Below, one piece after another: positions 26,058 to 33,520 of a stretch of DNA of 36,916 bases. Made by a program: the position numbers and the translations under genes. Positions within the stretch are counted from its first letter, which is position 1. Each line of letters opens with the position of its first letter. The DNA comes from Candidatus Wallbacteria bacterium (GTDB lineage Bacteria > Muiribacteriota > UBA6191 > JACPRK01). The notes beneath the pieces were generated by a model. The model did not search any database. It saw only the letters and a program-made list of their open reading frames with translations, and had not been told where the DNA came from. The stretch spans positions 1 to 36,916 of the forward strand of contig JACQZN010000053.1 in assembly GCA_016213845.1 (NCBI GenBank), in the 5' to 3' direction.

Positions 26058-27764
26058 TCAGTGGGACGCGAGCATCTCGCGGGCCAGCTCGAGGCTGACC
26101 TCGGATTTGCCGCCCAGCATCCTGGAGAGCTCCTCGGCACGCGCCGGGCCGTCGAGACGTTCGACGGAGACGACGGTGCGGCTCTTGGAAGGGCGCTTGC
26201 GCACGGCGAAGTGCGTGCGGCCGCGGGCGGCGATCTGCGGCAGGTGAGTGATGCAGATGCACTGGCATCGGCTGGATACCTGGACGAGCTTGTCGGCGAC
26301 GTTGGTGGCGGTCTCGCCGCCGATGCCGCTGTCGATCTCGTCGAACACCATGATCGGAACGGCCTCGAGGATGGCGAGCGAGCTCTTGAGCGCCAGCGTG
26401 ACGCGGGAGAGCTCGCCGCCGCTGGCCACCTTGACCAGCGGCATCAGCGGCTCCCCCGGGTTGGTGCTGACGAAGAACTCGGCGCGCTCCAGGCCAGTGC
26501 GGTGGAGCTTGTAGCCCTTGCCCTCCAGCCGCACGTCACCGTCGCCTCCGACAATGTCCGTGACCAGATTGACCTGGAACACGGCGCCGCGCATGGCGAG
26601 GTCGCCGAGCTCGGAGGTGACCTTGTTCTCGAGCATCTCGGCCAGCCGCCGGCGCCGCCGGGAAAGCTCGGGGAGATCGCGCGAAAGCTCCTTTCCGAGT
26701 GAAACGAGCTCGCGGCTCCATTGCTCGCGGCTCTCGCGCTGGGTGTTCATCTCGGAGATGCGGCCGGCGATGCGCGAGCGCTCCACCAGCATCTCGTGAC
26801 AGCTGCCGCCGTAGCGGCGCTTGAGCTTGTTGATGACGGAAAGGCGCTCCTCGATCTCGGCCAGCCGCTCGGGACGCGCGTCGAAGTCGAGCAGGTAGCT
26901 GGCCACCGAGGAGCGGACTTCCTGCAAGAGGTAGAACGCGTCGGTCAGGTTCTTCGACACGGGCTCCATGCGCGGATCGGCCAGGGCCAGCTCGCCCAGC
27001 TCCTCCTGCCAGCGCGCCAGCAGCCGCATCAGCTGAGGCCCGTCCTCGCCGCCAAAGGCTTCCTCCATCGCGGCCAGCTCGCGACGCACGTCCTCGGACC
27101 GCGAGAGCAGCTTCCACTCCCGCTCCAGCTCCTCATCCTCGCCGGCGCGGAGCCGCGCGGCGTCCAGCTCGGTGAGCTGGGCCTGCAAGAGCTCGTTCTC
27201 GCGGGCGCGCTCGCGGTCTCCCCGGTCCAGCTCATCGAGGCGGTGGCGGACCTCGCGCAATCGGGCGATCTTCTCGGCGGTCCTGTCCCGGAAGGACTGG
27301 AAGGCGGCATCGCCGAACGCGTCCAGGATCTCCAGATGGTTCGCAGTGGAGAGCAGCCGCTGATGCTGGTGCTGGCCGTGGATGTCGACCAGCAAGTCAC
27401 CCAGCTCCTTGAGGCAGCTGACGACTGTCTGGCGGCCATTCACGAAGCATCGGTTCTTGCCGCTTCGCGTCATCTCGCGAGCGACCAGCAGTCCGTCGGA
27501 GTCGGTGGCGAGTCCATGCTCGGCCAGACAGGCCTCGACGCGCCGGTCACCGCCTACGTCGAAGAGCGCCTCGACGTAGGCCTGCTCGCAGTCGCCCCGG
27601 ATCATCTCGGCGCTGGCGCGCTCCCCCAGGATCAGCGTGAGCGCGTCGAGCACGATCGACTTGCCGGCTCCCGTCTCGCCCGTGAAGACGTTCAGCCCGG
27701 CTGCGAACTCCAGACGGAGCCGGTCGATCAGCGCGAAGTCCTGGATGGACAGGCTGCGCAGCAC
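26058..27764 (-). CDS. recN: DNA repair protein RecN
   Basis: This 568-residue SMC-like ATPase acts in double-strand break repair. It has Walker A GETGAGKS (29-36) near the N-terminus, a central coiled coil (about 150-400), the ABC signature region VASGGELSRV and Walker B IMVFDEIDSGIGGE near the C-terminus. The length is normal. The start is GTG at 27764 with GGAGG seven bases upstream; that site overlaps the stop codon of the preceding pseudopilin-fusion gene, so the two are likely coupled. Confidence 0.96.
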   Translation of the reverse strand: MLRSLSIQDFALIDRLRLEFAAGLNVFTGETGAGKSIVLDALTLILGERASAEMIRGDCEQAYVEALFDVGGDRRVEACLAEHGLATDSDGLLVAREMTRSGKNRCFVNGRQTVVSCLKELGDLLVDIHGQHQHQRLLSTANHLEILDAFGDAAFQSFRDRTAEKIARLREVRHRLDELDRGDRERARENELLQAQLTELDAARLRAGEDEELEREWKLLSRSEDVRRELAAMEEAFGGEDGPQLMRLLARWQEELGELALADPRMEPVSKNLTDAFYLLQEVRSSVASYLLDFDARPERLAEIEERLSVINKLKRRYGGSCHEMLVERSRIAGRISEMNTQRESREQWSRELVSLGKELSRDLPELSRRRRRLAEMLENKVTSELGDLAMRGAVFQVNLVTDIVGGDGDVRLEGKGYKLHRTGLERAEFFVSTNPGEPLMPLVKVASGGELSRVTLALKSSLAILEAVPIMVFDEIDSGIGGETATNVADKLVQVSSRCQCICITHLPQIAARGRTHFAVRKRPSKSRTVVSVERLDGPARAEELSRMLGGKSEVSLELAREMLASH

Positions 27765-27768
27765 GCGG

Positions 27769-29118
27769 CTACCTCCATACCAGGCTGCGGGCGCCCGAGA
27801 CGTTGGATGTCGTGTTCTTCGTCACTTCCAGGTTCCAGTCCTTCGCCCTCGTGGGGGCGACCATCCAGAGACTGCCACCGGTCACGAAGGCTATTTTCAG
27901 TCCATTCGGAGACCAGGCCACGGGCCCCAGGGAGCCGGGAGCGATGCTGGACACGTCCACATCCTTGATGTTGGCTTTGTCGTCCCTGGGCCGCTGGCCC
28001 GTCGGACTGACGATCCCGATGGCCCCCGCGGTCCGTGACGCATACGCGATGCGCTTGCCGTCGGACGACCAGGACGGCGCATTCTTCACGATATCCATCG
28101 CCGCATCGCTGGTCAACACGGTCTTCTGCGCGCCCGCCCCCACGACGATCCTCCAGATCTCGCCGCCGTCGGTCCCGATGGCCAGCTCCTGCTGGTCCTT
28201 GCTCCAGGAGGGCGCGCTCAACTGCTCGGAGCCGGTGAAGAGGTTGAAGGGCACCACCTTGGTGCGGCCGGCGTCGAGCGCGCCGATCCAGATCGACTTG
28301 CGATCGCTCGTCACGGCGGCGTACCGCGTGCCATCCGGGCTGACCGCGATGTCGGCCAGGGTGGCGGGCGTGGCACCCAGGCTTTGCGTTTCGAGCTTCG
28401 AGAAGAAGTTCTTCATCAGCTCCAGCCCGCCGCCCACGACTGCCACGGCGAACTCCCGGTCGGGGCTCAGCCCGAAGGCGTCGACCCCCGTGCGCACGTC
28501 GACCGGCGCCCCGCCCTCGTCCATCGGGAAGACCCGCGCCGCGGCGCCGACCACGCAGCCGATGGTGCCCAGCGCGTCGAAGGTCTCAACCAGGTCGTCG
28601 TTGGCAAGCGAAGTCTCCGGAAGCTCGGGCTGTCCGTCGGCCCGGACCAGCCCCTTCACTTCGGTCTCGAGCACGCCGTCGGCACCGCGGCTCAGCAGAC
28701 GCCCCAGGAACGGGTCGATGACGTACTCCTGCGCCCACGGGTCCTTGGGCACCGCCGAGAGGTAGCGGCCGTAGAGGGCGCTGGCGTCGTTCACCGGGTA
28801 GGGCGACTGGAAATGGTCCTCGTTGTAGAGCCGCAGCGCCTCGCGCAGCAACCGGAAGTCGCGCTGGCAGGCGACGCGCCGCGCTTCGTCGGTCTGCCCC
28901 AGGTACTGCATGAACGCCGTGAGCGAGAGGATCGAGATCATCAGGACCGCGATCGTCAGCTCGGCCAAGCTGAAGGCGTGGGGAGTAGTGAGTAGCGAGT
29001 AGCGAGTAGTGAGTAGATAGCCCGGGCCAGCTCGCTTCGCGAGCGTACAGTGGCCCTCCCGGCCACGCCTGGGGCCGCTTCGCGTCGCCCTCCGGGATCC
29101 GATGCTCACCTTCCCCAT
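27769..29118 (-). CDS. GspG-like pseudopilin fused to a TolB/PD40 beta-propeller
   Basis: This protein of about 449 residues has a type IV/II prepilin signature: a 48-residue leader, then AFSLAELTIAVLMISILSL with Glu at +5 of the mature chain and a hydrophobic N-terminal helix (49-74). A GspG-like globular part follows (LYNEDHFQSPYPVND, then YLSAVPKDPWAQEYV and LLSRGADG). After about residue 230 come at least four PD40/TolB-like repeats (SPDGTRYAAVTSD, PSWSKDQQELAIG, PSWSSDGKRIAYAS, WSPNGLKIAFVT), giving a beta-propeller. The residue before the cleavage site is Ala rather than the usual Gly, and the preceding ten residues are encoded by a heptad repeat. GAGAAGG precedes the ATG at 29118. It sits between glyS and recN, and no secretion ATPase is nearby. 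Confidence 0.85.
   Translation of the reverse strand: MGKVSIGSRRATRSGPRRGREGHCTLAKRAGPGYLLTTRYSLLTTPHAFSLAELTIAVLMISILSLTAFMQYLGQTDEARRVACQRDFRLLREALRLYNEDHFQSPYPVNDASALYGRYLSAVPKDPWAQEYVIDPFLGRLLSRGADGVLETEVKGLVRADGQPELPETSLANDDLVETFDALGTIGCVVGAAARVFPMDEGGAPVDVRTGVDAFGLSPDREFAVAVVGGGLELMKNFFSKLETQSLGATPATLADIAVSPDGTRYAAVTSDRKSIWIGALDAGRTKVVPFNLFTGSEQLSAPSWSKDQQELAIGTDGGEIWRIVVGAGAQKTVLTSDAAMDIVKNAPSWSSDGKRIAYASRTAGAIGIVSPTGQRPRDDKANIKDVDVSSIAPGSLGPVAWSPNGLKIAFVTGGSLWMVAPTRAKDWNLEVTKNTTSNVSGARSLVWR
28984..29020 (+). repeat. Heptad array inside a prepilin leader (reverse orientation)
   Basis: TAG occurs on the plus strand at 28986, 28993, 29000, 29007 and 29014 in exact 7-bp register. The gene here is on the minus strand, where the array reads as open sequence (LLTTRYSLLTT). 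This is the only array in the window that is translated rather than placed after a stop. Confidence 0.9.
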
Positions 29119-29137
29119 GCAGCCTTCTCGGCCGTTC

Positions 29138-29157
29138 CTACTCGCTACTTGCTACTA
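29138..29157 (-). repeat. Short heptad array at the glyS stop
   Basis: CTA at 29138, 29145 and 29152 (7-bp period) gives TAG on the coding strand, directly after the glyS stop TAG at 29157-29155. Confidence 0.85.
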
Positions 29158-30492
29158 GAACTTACCGCGCAGGAACTCCGCCAGCGTGGCGATCGGGATG
29201 CGCTCCTGCTTCATCGAGTCGCGCTCGCGAACGGTGACGGCGTTGTCATTCTGCGACTCGAAGTCGTAGGTCACGCAGAACGGCGTGCCGACCTCGTCCT
29301 GGCGGCGGTATCGGCGGCCGATGGCGCCGGCCTCGTCGTAGAAGGTCCGGAACTCCTTGCGCAGCGATTTGGCCAAATCGAGCACCGGTTCGGCCAGCTT
29401 CTTCGACAGCGGGAAAACGCCGACCTGCACGGGGGCGATCTTCGGGTGCAGCCGCAGGACGACGCGCTCCTCGCCTTCCTCGAGCTGCTCCTCGGCGTAC
29501 GCATCGACGAGGAGCGTCAGGAACGTGCGGTCGACGCCGGCGGACGGCTCTATGACGACAGGCAGGAAGTGTTCCTTGGTCTCCTCGTCGAAGTACGAGA
29601 GGTCCTTGCCGCTGAACTTGGCGTGCTGCTCCAGGTCGTAGCTGCCCCGGTGGGCGATTCCCTCCAGCTCCTGCCAGCCGAAGGGGAACTCGTACTCGAC
29701 GTCGAAGGCGGCCTTCGCGTAGTGCGCCAGCTCGTCTGCGGTCTGGGCTCTCAGCCGCAGCTTCTCCTTGCGGACGCCGATCCCGACGTACCAGTCGAAG
29801 CGCTGCTGGACCCAGTGCTCGAACCAGCGCTGGTCGTCCTTGGGGCTGCAGAAGAACTCCATCTCCATCTGCTCGAACTCGCGGGAGCGGAAGATGAAAT
29901 TGCGCGGCGTTACCTCGTTGCGGAAGCTCTTCCCCATCTGCGCGATGCCGAACGGCACCTTCTTGCGGGAGACGGTCTGCACCTGCTTGAAGTTGGTGAA
30001 GATCGACTGGCAGGTCTCAGGGCGCAGAAACGCGACGGAGGCGCTGTCCTCGACGGGTCCGACGAAGGTCTTGAACATCAGGTTGAACTTGCGGGCGTCG
30101 GTGAGCTCGCCGCCGCAGCTGGGGCAGCCGGTGGGCGGCGCCTTGGGACCCTTTTCGGCGCGATACTCGTCGAGCTTGTCGGCGCGGAAGCGGGACTTGC
30201 AGGACTTGCAGTCGACCATCGGGTCGGCGAAGCTCTCCACGTGCCCCGAGGCCTCCCAGACGCGGGGGTGCATGACGATGCTGCTGTCGATGCCGACGAC
30301 GTCGTCGCGGTCCTGCGTCATGCTGCGCCACCAGTGTTCCTTGATGTTCCTCTTCATCTCGGCGCCCAGGGGACCGTAGTCCCAGAAGCCGTTGATGCCG
30401 CCGTAGATCTCGCTGGAGGGGAAGATGAAGCCGCGCCGCTTGCAGAGCGAAGTGAGCTTCTCCATCAGGGTTTCGGTCGAGGTCGTGGTCAT
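29155..30492 (-). CDS. glyS: Glycyl-tRNA synthetase (single-chain, alpha2 type)
   Basis: This 445-residue class II synthetase charges tRNA-Gly. It is the dimeric type found in eukaryotes, archaea and some bacteria, not the alpha/beta GlyQ-GlyS type. Visible features are the N-terminal FIFPSSEIYGGINGFWDYGP, a Cys4 zinc-ribbon-like insertion (CKSC...CPSC, about 95-126), class II motif 2 (FRNEVTPRNFIFRSREFEQ), motif 3 (AGVDRTFLTLL) and a C-terminal anticodon-binding domain (about 350-445). The ATG at 30492 overlaps the stop of the upstream membrane-protein gene by four bases. The stop is followed by a TAG heptad array. Confidence 0.96.
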   Translation of the reverse strand: MTTTSTETLMEKLTSLCKRRGFIFPSSEIYGGINGFWDYGPLGAEMKRNIKEHWWRSMTQDRDDVVGIDSSIVMHPRVWEASGHVESFADPMVDCKSCKSRFRADKLDEYRAEKGPKAPPTGCPSCGGELTDARKFNLMFKTFVGPVEDSASVAFLRPETCQSIFTNFKQVQTVSRKKVPFGIAQMGKSFRNEVTPRNFIFRSREFEQMEMEFFCSPKDDQRWFEHWVQQRFDWYVGIGVRKEKLRLRAQTADELAHYAKAAFDVEYEFPFGWQELEGIAHRGSYDLEQHAKFSGKDLSYFDEETKEHFLPVVIEPSAGVDRTFLTLLVDAYAEEQLEEGEERVVLRLHPKIAPVQVGVFPLSKKLAEPVLDLAKSLRKEFRTFYDEAGAIGRRYRRQDEVGTPFCVTYDFESQNDNAVTVRERDSMKQERIPIATLAEFLRGKF

Positions 30493-31028
30493 CTGTTCTC
30501 AGTCCCTTCTGCTTGCGGCCGGGCGATGCGCGGCACGGCCATCAGGAAGCCCAGGAGCGCCCCTTGCAGGAACGCCTGACCCGGGCGTGCCAGGGCCTCC
30601 GCGGGTGGGCGCGCCAGCTCGAGGAAGAGCCGGGCGAGCCAGGCCCAGAGCGCGCCGGAAAACGCCATGTTGTAGAGCGTCTGTCCTGCCGAGCGGCTGG
30701 CCGAGTACGAGGAGGCAAAGGTGGTCATATAGCCCAGCAATCCGAAGAATGCCAGCCGCGCCACCCAGGACGCAGCCGGCTGAGGCGCGGTGTCCGCGGC
30801 CGCCAGCGCCGCCGCGGCGAAGAGCGCCGCCCCCAGCGCCTCAGGACCCGCGGCCGACCACGGATCGAGCCCGGCGCCCGGGGAGCCGGGCAAACGCAGC
30901 CGGGCTCCAAGACCCACGCCGACAGCCGCTCCCAGCGGGCCGACGACGCCCCCTGGACCGCTCCCGGCCAGCAGCAGGCCACCCGTCACACACGCGCCCA
31001 CAAGGGCCACCGCTACCGTCGCCTGCAC
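30489..31028 (-). CDS. Predicted membrane protein upstream of glyS
   Basis: This product of about 179 residues is rich in Ala, Leu and Gly, with several probable membrane segments (VAVALVGACVTGGLLLAG near the start, then ALFAAAALAAA, LAFFGLLGYMTTFA and a C-terminal QGALLGFLMAVP). No family is recognised. The start is uncertain: I use GTG at 31028, with GAGGAG twelve bases upstream and just before the first membrane segment. The frame is open to 31271, but that part is Arg-rich and overlaps the promoter region of the divergent gene. Its stop overlaps the glyS start (ATGA), indicating a shared transcript. Confidence 0.55.
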   Translation of the reverse strand: MQATVAVALVGACVTGGLLLAGSGPGGVVGPLGAAVGVGLGARLRLPGSPGAGLDPWSAAGPEALGAALFAAAALAAADTAPQPAASWVARLAFFGLLGYMTTFASSYSASRSAGQTLYNMAFSGALWAWLARLFLELARPPAEALARPGQAFLQGALLGFLMAVPRIARPQAEGTENR

Positions 31029-31269
31029 GTGGGGAACAAGCTCCTCTGTCGCCGGTCGTATCGTTGGGTCCGGAGCCGCCTCGCCGGAAAGCGGCCAGGG
31101 ATCGCAGGCCCCGGAGACTCGGCGATGATAACATGAACGCGTCCGGCGTGTCCCTTTCACGCTCTCCGACAGCGCCCGCGTCCAGCGCGGCTCGCTAGCG
31201 GAGAGCCCGGCGGGGCGGGCCCATGGCCCGTCCGATTTGCGGGCCCGATGCCCGCGAAGCACTCGAGCC

Positions 31270-32190
31270 ATGAACCAATCCCGTCTTGCCCTCGCGCTGG
31301 CCCTGGCAGCGGCCCTCTCGCCGCTGCAGGCCGCTGCGCCCGCTCAGTCGCTCCTCGACTGGACCGACACATTTCTCCAGTTCGCGCGCGAGAAGGGCGC
31401 CCGCTTCGACACGCTGTCGATCGCGGTGGACACGGAGCCCGGTACCGCCAACGAGCGCGCGCAGGTCGAGCTGCGCACCCCCGAGCGGCTTCATGTCTTC
31501 GGGCGGCTGCTGGCGCTGGCGACTGGCCCGTCGGACAGCTCACGCTCCAAGGACCGCCGGTGGACCATCCGCTTTCCCGTGGCCGTGCGCGTGCCCACAG
31601 TCGTCGAAGCCCAGCTGACCGAAACCCCCGACACGGCGCGTGCGCTGGAGGCGATGGCCGCGGCCGTGGCCCGGACGGCTGGCATCCGCACGAGCCAGCT
31701 GCAGCTGCACCGGGCGAAGTCGATCCCGGAGCTGCCCGGCATGGCGCGCGTTCCCTTCAGCTTGACCCTGGCGGGCACCTCAGAGAAGGTCATCCTCGAG
31801 GCGGCCGCGACCCTGGCATCGCAACAGCCCCAGTTCTCGCTTCGGCGGGTCGAGGTCACGCCCGTGGGCGGCTCGACGCTGGCCACCCTTTCCGGCACGC
31901 TGCTCGTCAAGTCGCCACCGGCACCGGCGGGCGCTCTCTCGCGGCCTGCCGCCGAACTGGCCGCTTCGGGCGCGCTATCGAAAGCCTCGGGTCCTGCCCC
32001 CACGCTCTCGTGGAGCCAGCTGCCCCAGCACCTGCGGCTCCAGTTCGACTCCGAGGCCGCCAGCCCCGAGGCGGCCTGGCGCACGCTTGCCGCGCTGGTC
32101 GCCATAGAGGGGCTGGCCTCCTACGAGATCCTCGAGCTGCGCGCCGACACCCGCAACCGCACGCTTCTGAGCGGCCTGCTCTACTTCTGA
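31270..32190 (+). CDS. Secreted protein with a PilO-like region
   Basis: This 306-residue protein has a signal peptide (LALALALAAALSPLQAAAPAQ). A middle segment (about 155-205: VPFSLTLAGTSEKVILEAAA, then RRVEVTPVGG and ATLSGTLLVKS) has the strand-helix-strand pattern of the C-terminal ferredoxin-like domain of PilO/GspM-type pilus-assembly proteins, and a similar pattern may recur at the C-terminus (LRLQFDSEAAS...LSGLLYF). This is pattern recognition, not a firm family call. The ATG at 31270 is chosen because it begins the signal peptide. It is followed 87 bases later by a SPOR-domain gene on the same strand. Confidence 0.65.
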   Translation: MNQSRLALALALAAALSPLQAAAPAQSLLDWTDTFLQFAREKGARFDTLSIAVDTEPGTANERAQVELRTPERLHVFGRLLALATGPSDSSRSKDRRWTIRFPVAVRVPTVVEAQLTETPDTARALEAMAAAVARTAGIRTSQLQLHRAKSIPELPGMARVPFSLTLAGTSEKVILEAAATLASQQPQFSLRRVEVTPVGGSTLATLSGTLLVKSPPAPAGALSRPAAELAASGALSKASGPAPTLSWSQLPQHLRLQFDSEAASPEAAWRTLAALVAIEGLASYEILELRADTRNRTLLSGLLYF

Positions 32191-32277
32191 AGCCGCGCGC
32201 CGCACCCGGCGCCGGGCTCGATCACGCCCCGCGGGTGACAGGCTCCTCGGGGACGTGGTAACATTGTCGCGCTTTCG

Positions 32278-33450
32278 ATGAACTTGCAGAACACGCCCTG
32301 GGACTACCAGGAACACGATCGGATCATCTCGATCCTGGCCTGGGTCGTCGTCGTCGTCCTGGTGATCTACGCCAGCGTCTTCTTCTACAAGCAGATCACG
32401 ACGTCTCCAGAGCGGCCGGTCCGCGACCCGGGAGGCCCGTCGCAGCCGACTGACGAGCCTGTTGCGGTCGCGCAGACGCCGACGCCCGAGACGGTTCCGC
32501 CGGTGCTGCCGGTCGTCGAGCCGCCGACACCTCCCGCGATCACCCGGCCCGCTCCGCCCGTGACGGTCGCCCCGCCACCGCCGCCTGTGCCGCCGGTCGC
32601 CGTCGTGGCGCAGCCGCCGCCCGTGGCCGTGGCGCCTGCACCGCCGCCACCCGTTTCGGTTCCAGCTCCGACGCCGCCGCCCAGGATCGTGTCGTCGCCG
32701 CCGCCCCCCCCACCGCCCGCACAGCCATCCGCTCGGGGAGAGCGGATGACCCTCAAGATCGGCAAGTTCCCCAGCGCCGGTGAGGCGGTTCGCACGGGCG
32801 TCGAGCTCGGCATCGATGGGCACAGCTTCACACCCGTGAAGGACCCTCTGACCAACCGGTTCACGCTGCACTTCGGCGAGTTCACCGGCTGGAAGGACGC
32901 CATCGCCGTGATGGACGCCATCAAGGCCAAGAGCGCCGCGCTCGACGTGGTGGTGTGGCCGATCCCCGCAGCAGGCGACGGCCCGTCCGGCTCGGAGGAT
33001 TTCACGCCGTCGCAGCCGGCGCCCGCAACTCCCGCCCCCCGCCCGCAGCCGGCCAAGCCCGCGCCAGGCGCTGCTCAGGCCACGCCTGCCCGCCCCGCAA
33101 CGGCCGCCCCCGCGCGTCCTGCGCCCGCGACGGCACCCGCCCGAGCCGCGGCGAAGCCCGCCGCCATCACCGGCGGAGCCGTGCGCGAGCCCGTGCGGAC
33201 CAGCGCCCCGGCCGGCCCCTACGTCGTCCGCGTCGCCTCCTACCGGCTTCCCGGCAACGCCCAGAGCACCATGCGGGCCCTTGCGAAGGCCGGCTACCGG
33301 GCTTCCATGGATCGCACGACCGTCAACGGCGACATCTGGTTCCGCGTGCACGTCGGCGGCTTCCGCACCAATGACGAAGCCCGCCGTGCCATCCCCCGGA
33401 TCGAGCGCTCCTGCGGCGCCAAGGTCGGCCCCGTCGTCGTAAAGCTCTAG
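32278..33450 (+). CDS. Membrane-anchored SPOR-domain protein
   Basis: This 390-residue protein has a short cytoplasmic tail, one membrane segment (about 19-37, ILAWVVVVVLVIYASVFF) and a long Pro/Ala/Val linker (about 45-155). A first SPOR-like domain follows (about 157-225, LKIGKFPSAGEAVRTGVELG), then a second Pro/Ala linker and a C-terminal SPOR domain (about 318-390, PYVVRVASYRLPGNAQS ... FRVHVGGFRTNDEARRA). SPOR domains bind denuded glycan strands of septal peptidoglycan, so a role in cell division or envelope remodelling is likely. The protein ends immediately before a perfect terminator palindrome. Confidence 0.88.
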   Translation: MNLQNTPWDYQEHDRIISILAWVVVVVLVIYASVFFYKQITTSPERPVRDPGGPSQPTDEPVAVAQTPTPETVPPVLPVVEPPTPPAITRPAPPVTVAPPPPPVPPVAVVAQPPPVAVAPAPPPPVSVPAPTPPPRIVSSPPPPPPPAQPSARGERMTLKIGKFPSAGEAVRTGVELGIDGHSFTPVKDPLTNRFTLHFGEFTGWKDAIAVMDAIKAKSAALDVVVWPIPAAGDGPSGSEDFTPSQPAPATPAPRPQPAKPAPGAAQATPARPATAAPARPAPATAPARAAAKPAAITGGAVREPVRTSAPAGPYVVRVASYRLPGNAQSTMRALAKAGYRASMDRTTVNGDIWFRVHVGGFRTNDEARRAIPRIERSCGAKVGPVVVKL

Positions 33451-33455
33451 CGAGA

Positions 33456-33518
33456 AAAAAAAACCGGGGACACACGACCTATTTTTTGAAAATAGGTCGT
33501 GTGTCCCCGGTTTTTTTT
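33456..33518. terminator. Bidirectional terminator: 30-bp perfect palindrome
   Basis: Bases 33456-33485 pair perfectly with 33489-33518 around a three-base loop. The stem begins with eight A and ends with eight T, so each strand has an ideal intrinsic terminator. It lies between the convergent SPOR and HEAT genes, within 6 bases of one stop and 3 bases of the other. The core ACCGGGGACACACGACC resembles REP elements mobilised by Y1/RAYT transposases in many environmental genomes (from memory). Confidence 0.9.
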
Positions 33519-33520
33519 CT

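Noticed and set aside
32255..32277. Sigma-54 promoter before the SPOR gene (GG-N10-GC spacing in TGGTAACATTGTCGC)
   Set aside because: The -12 box is poor and the predicted transcript start would fall at or after the ATG.
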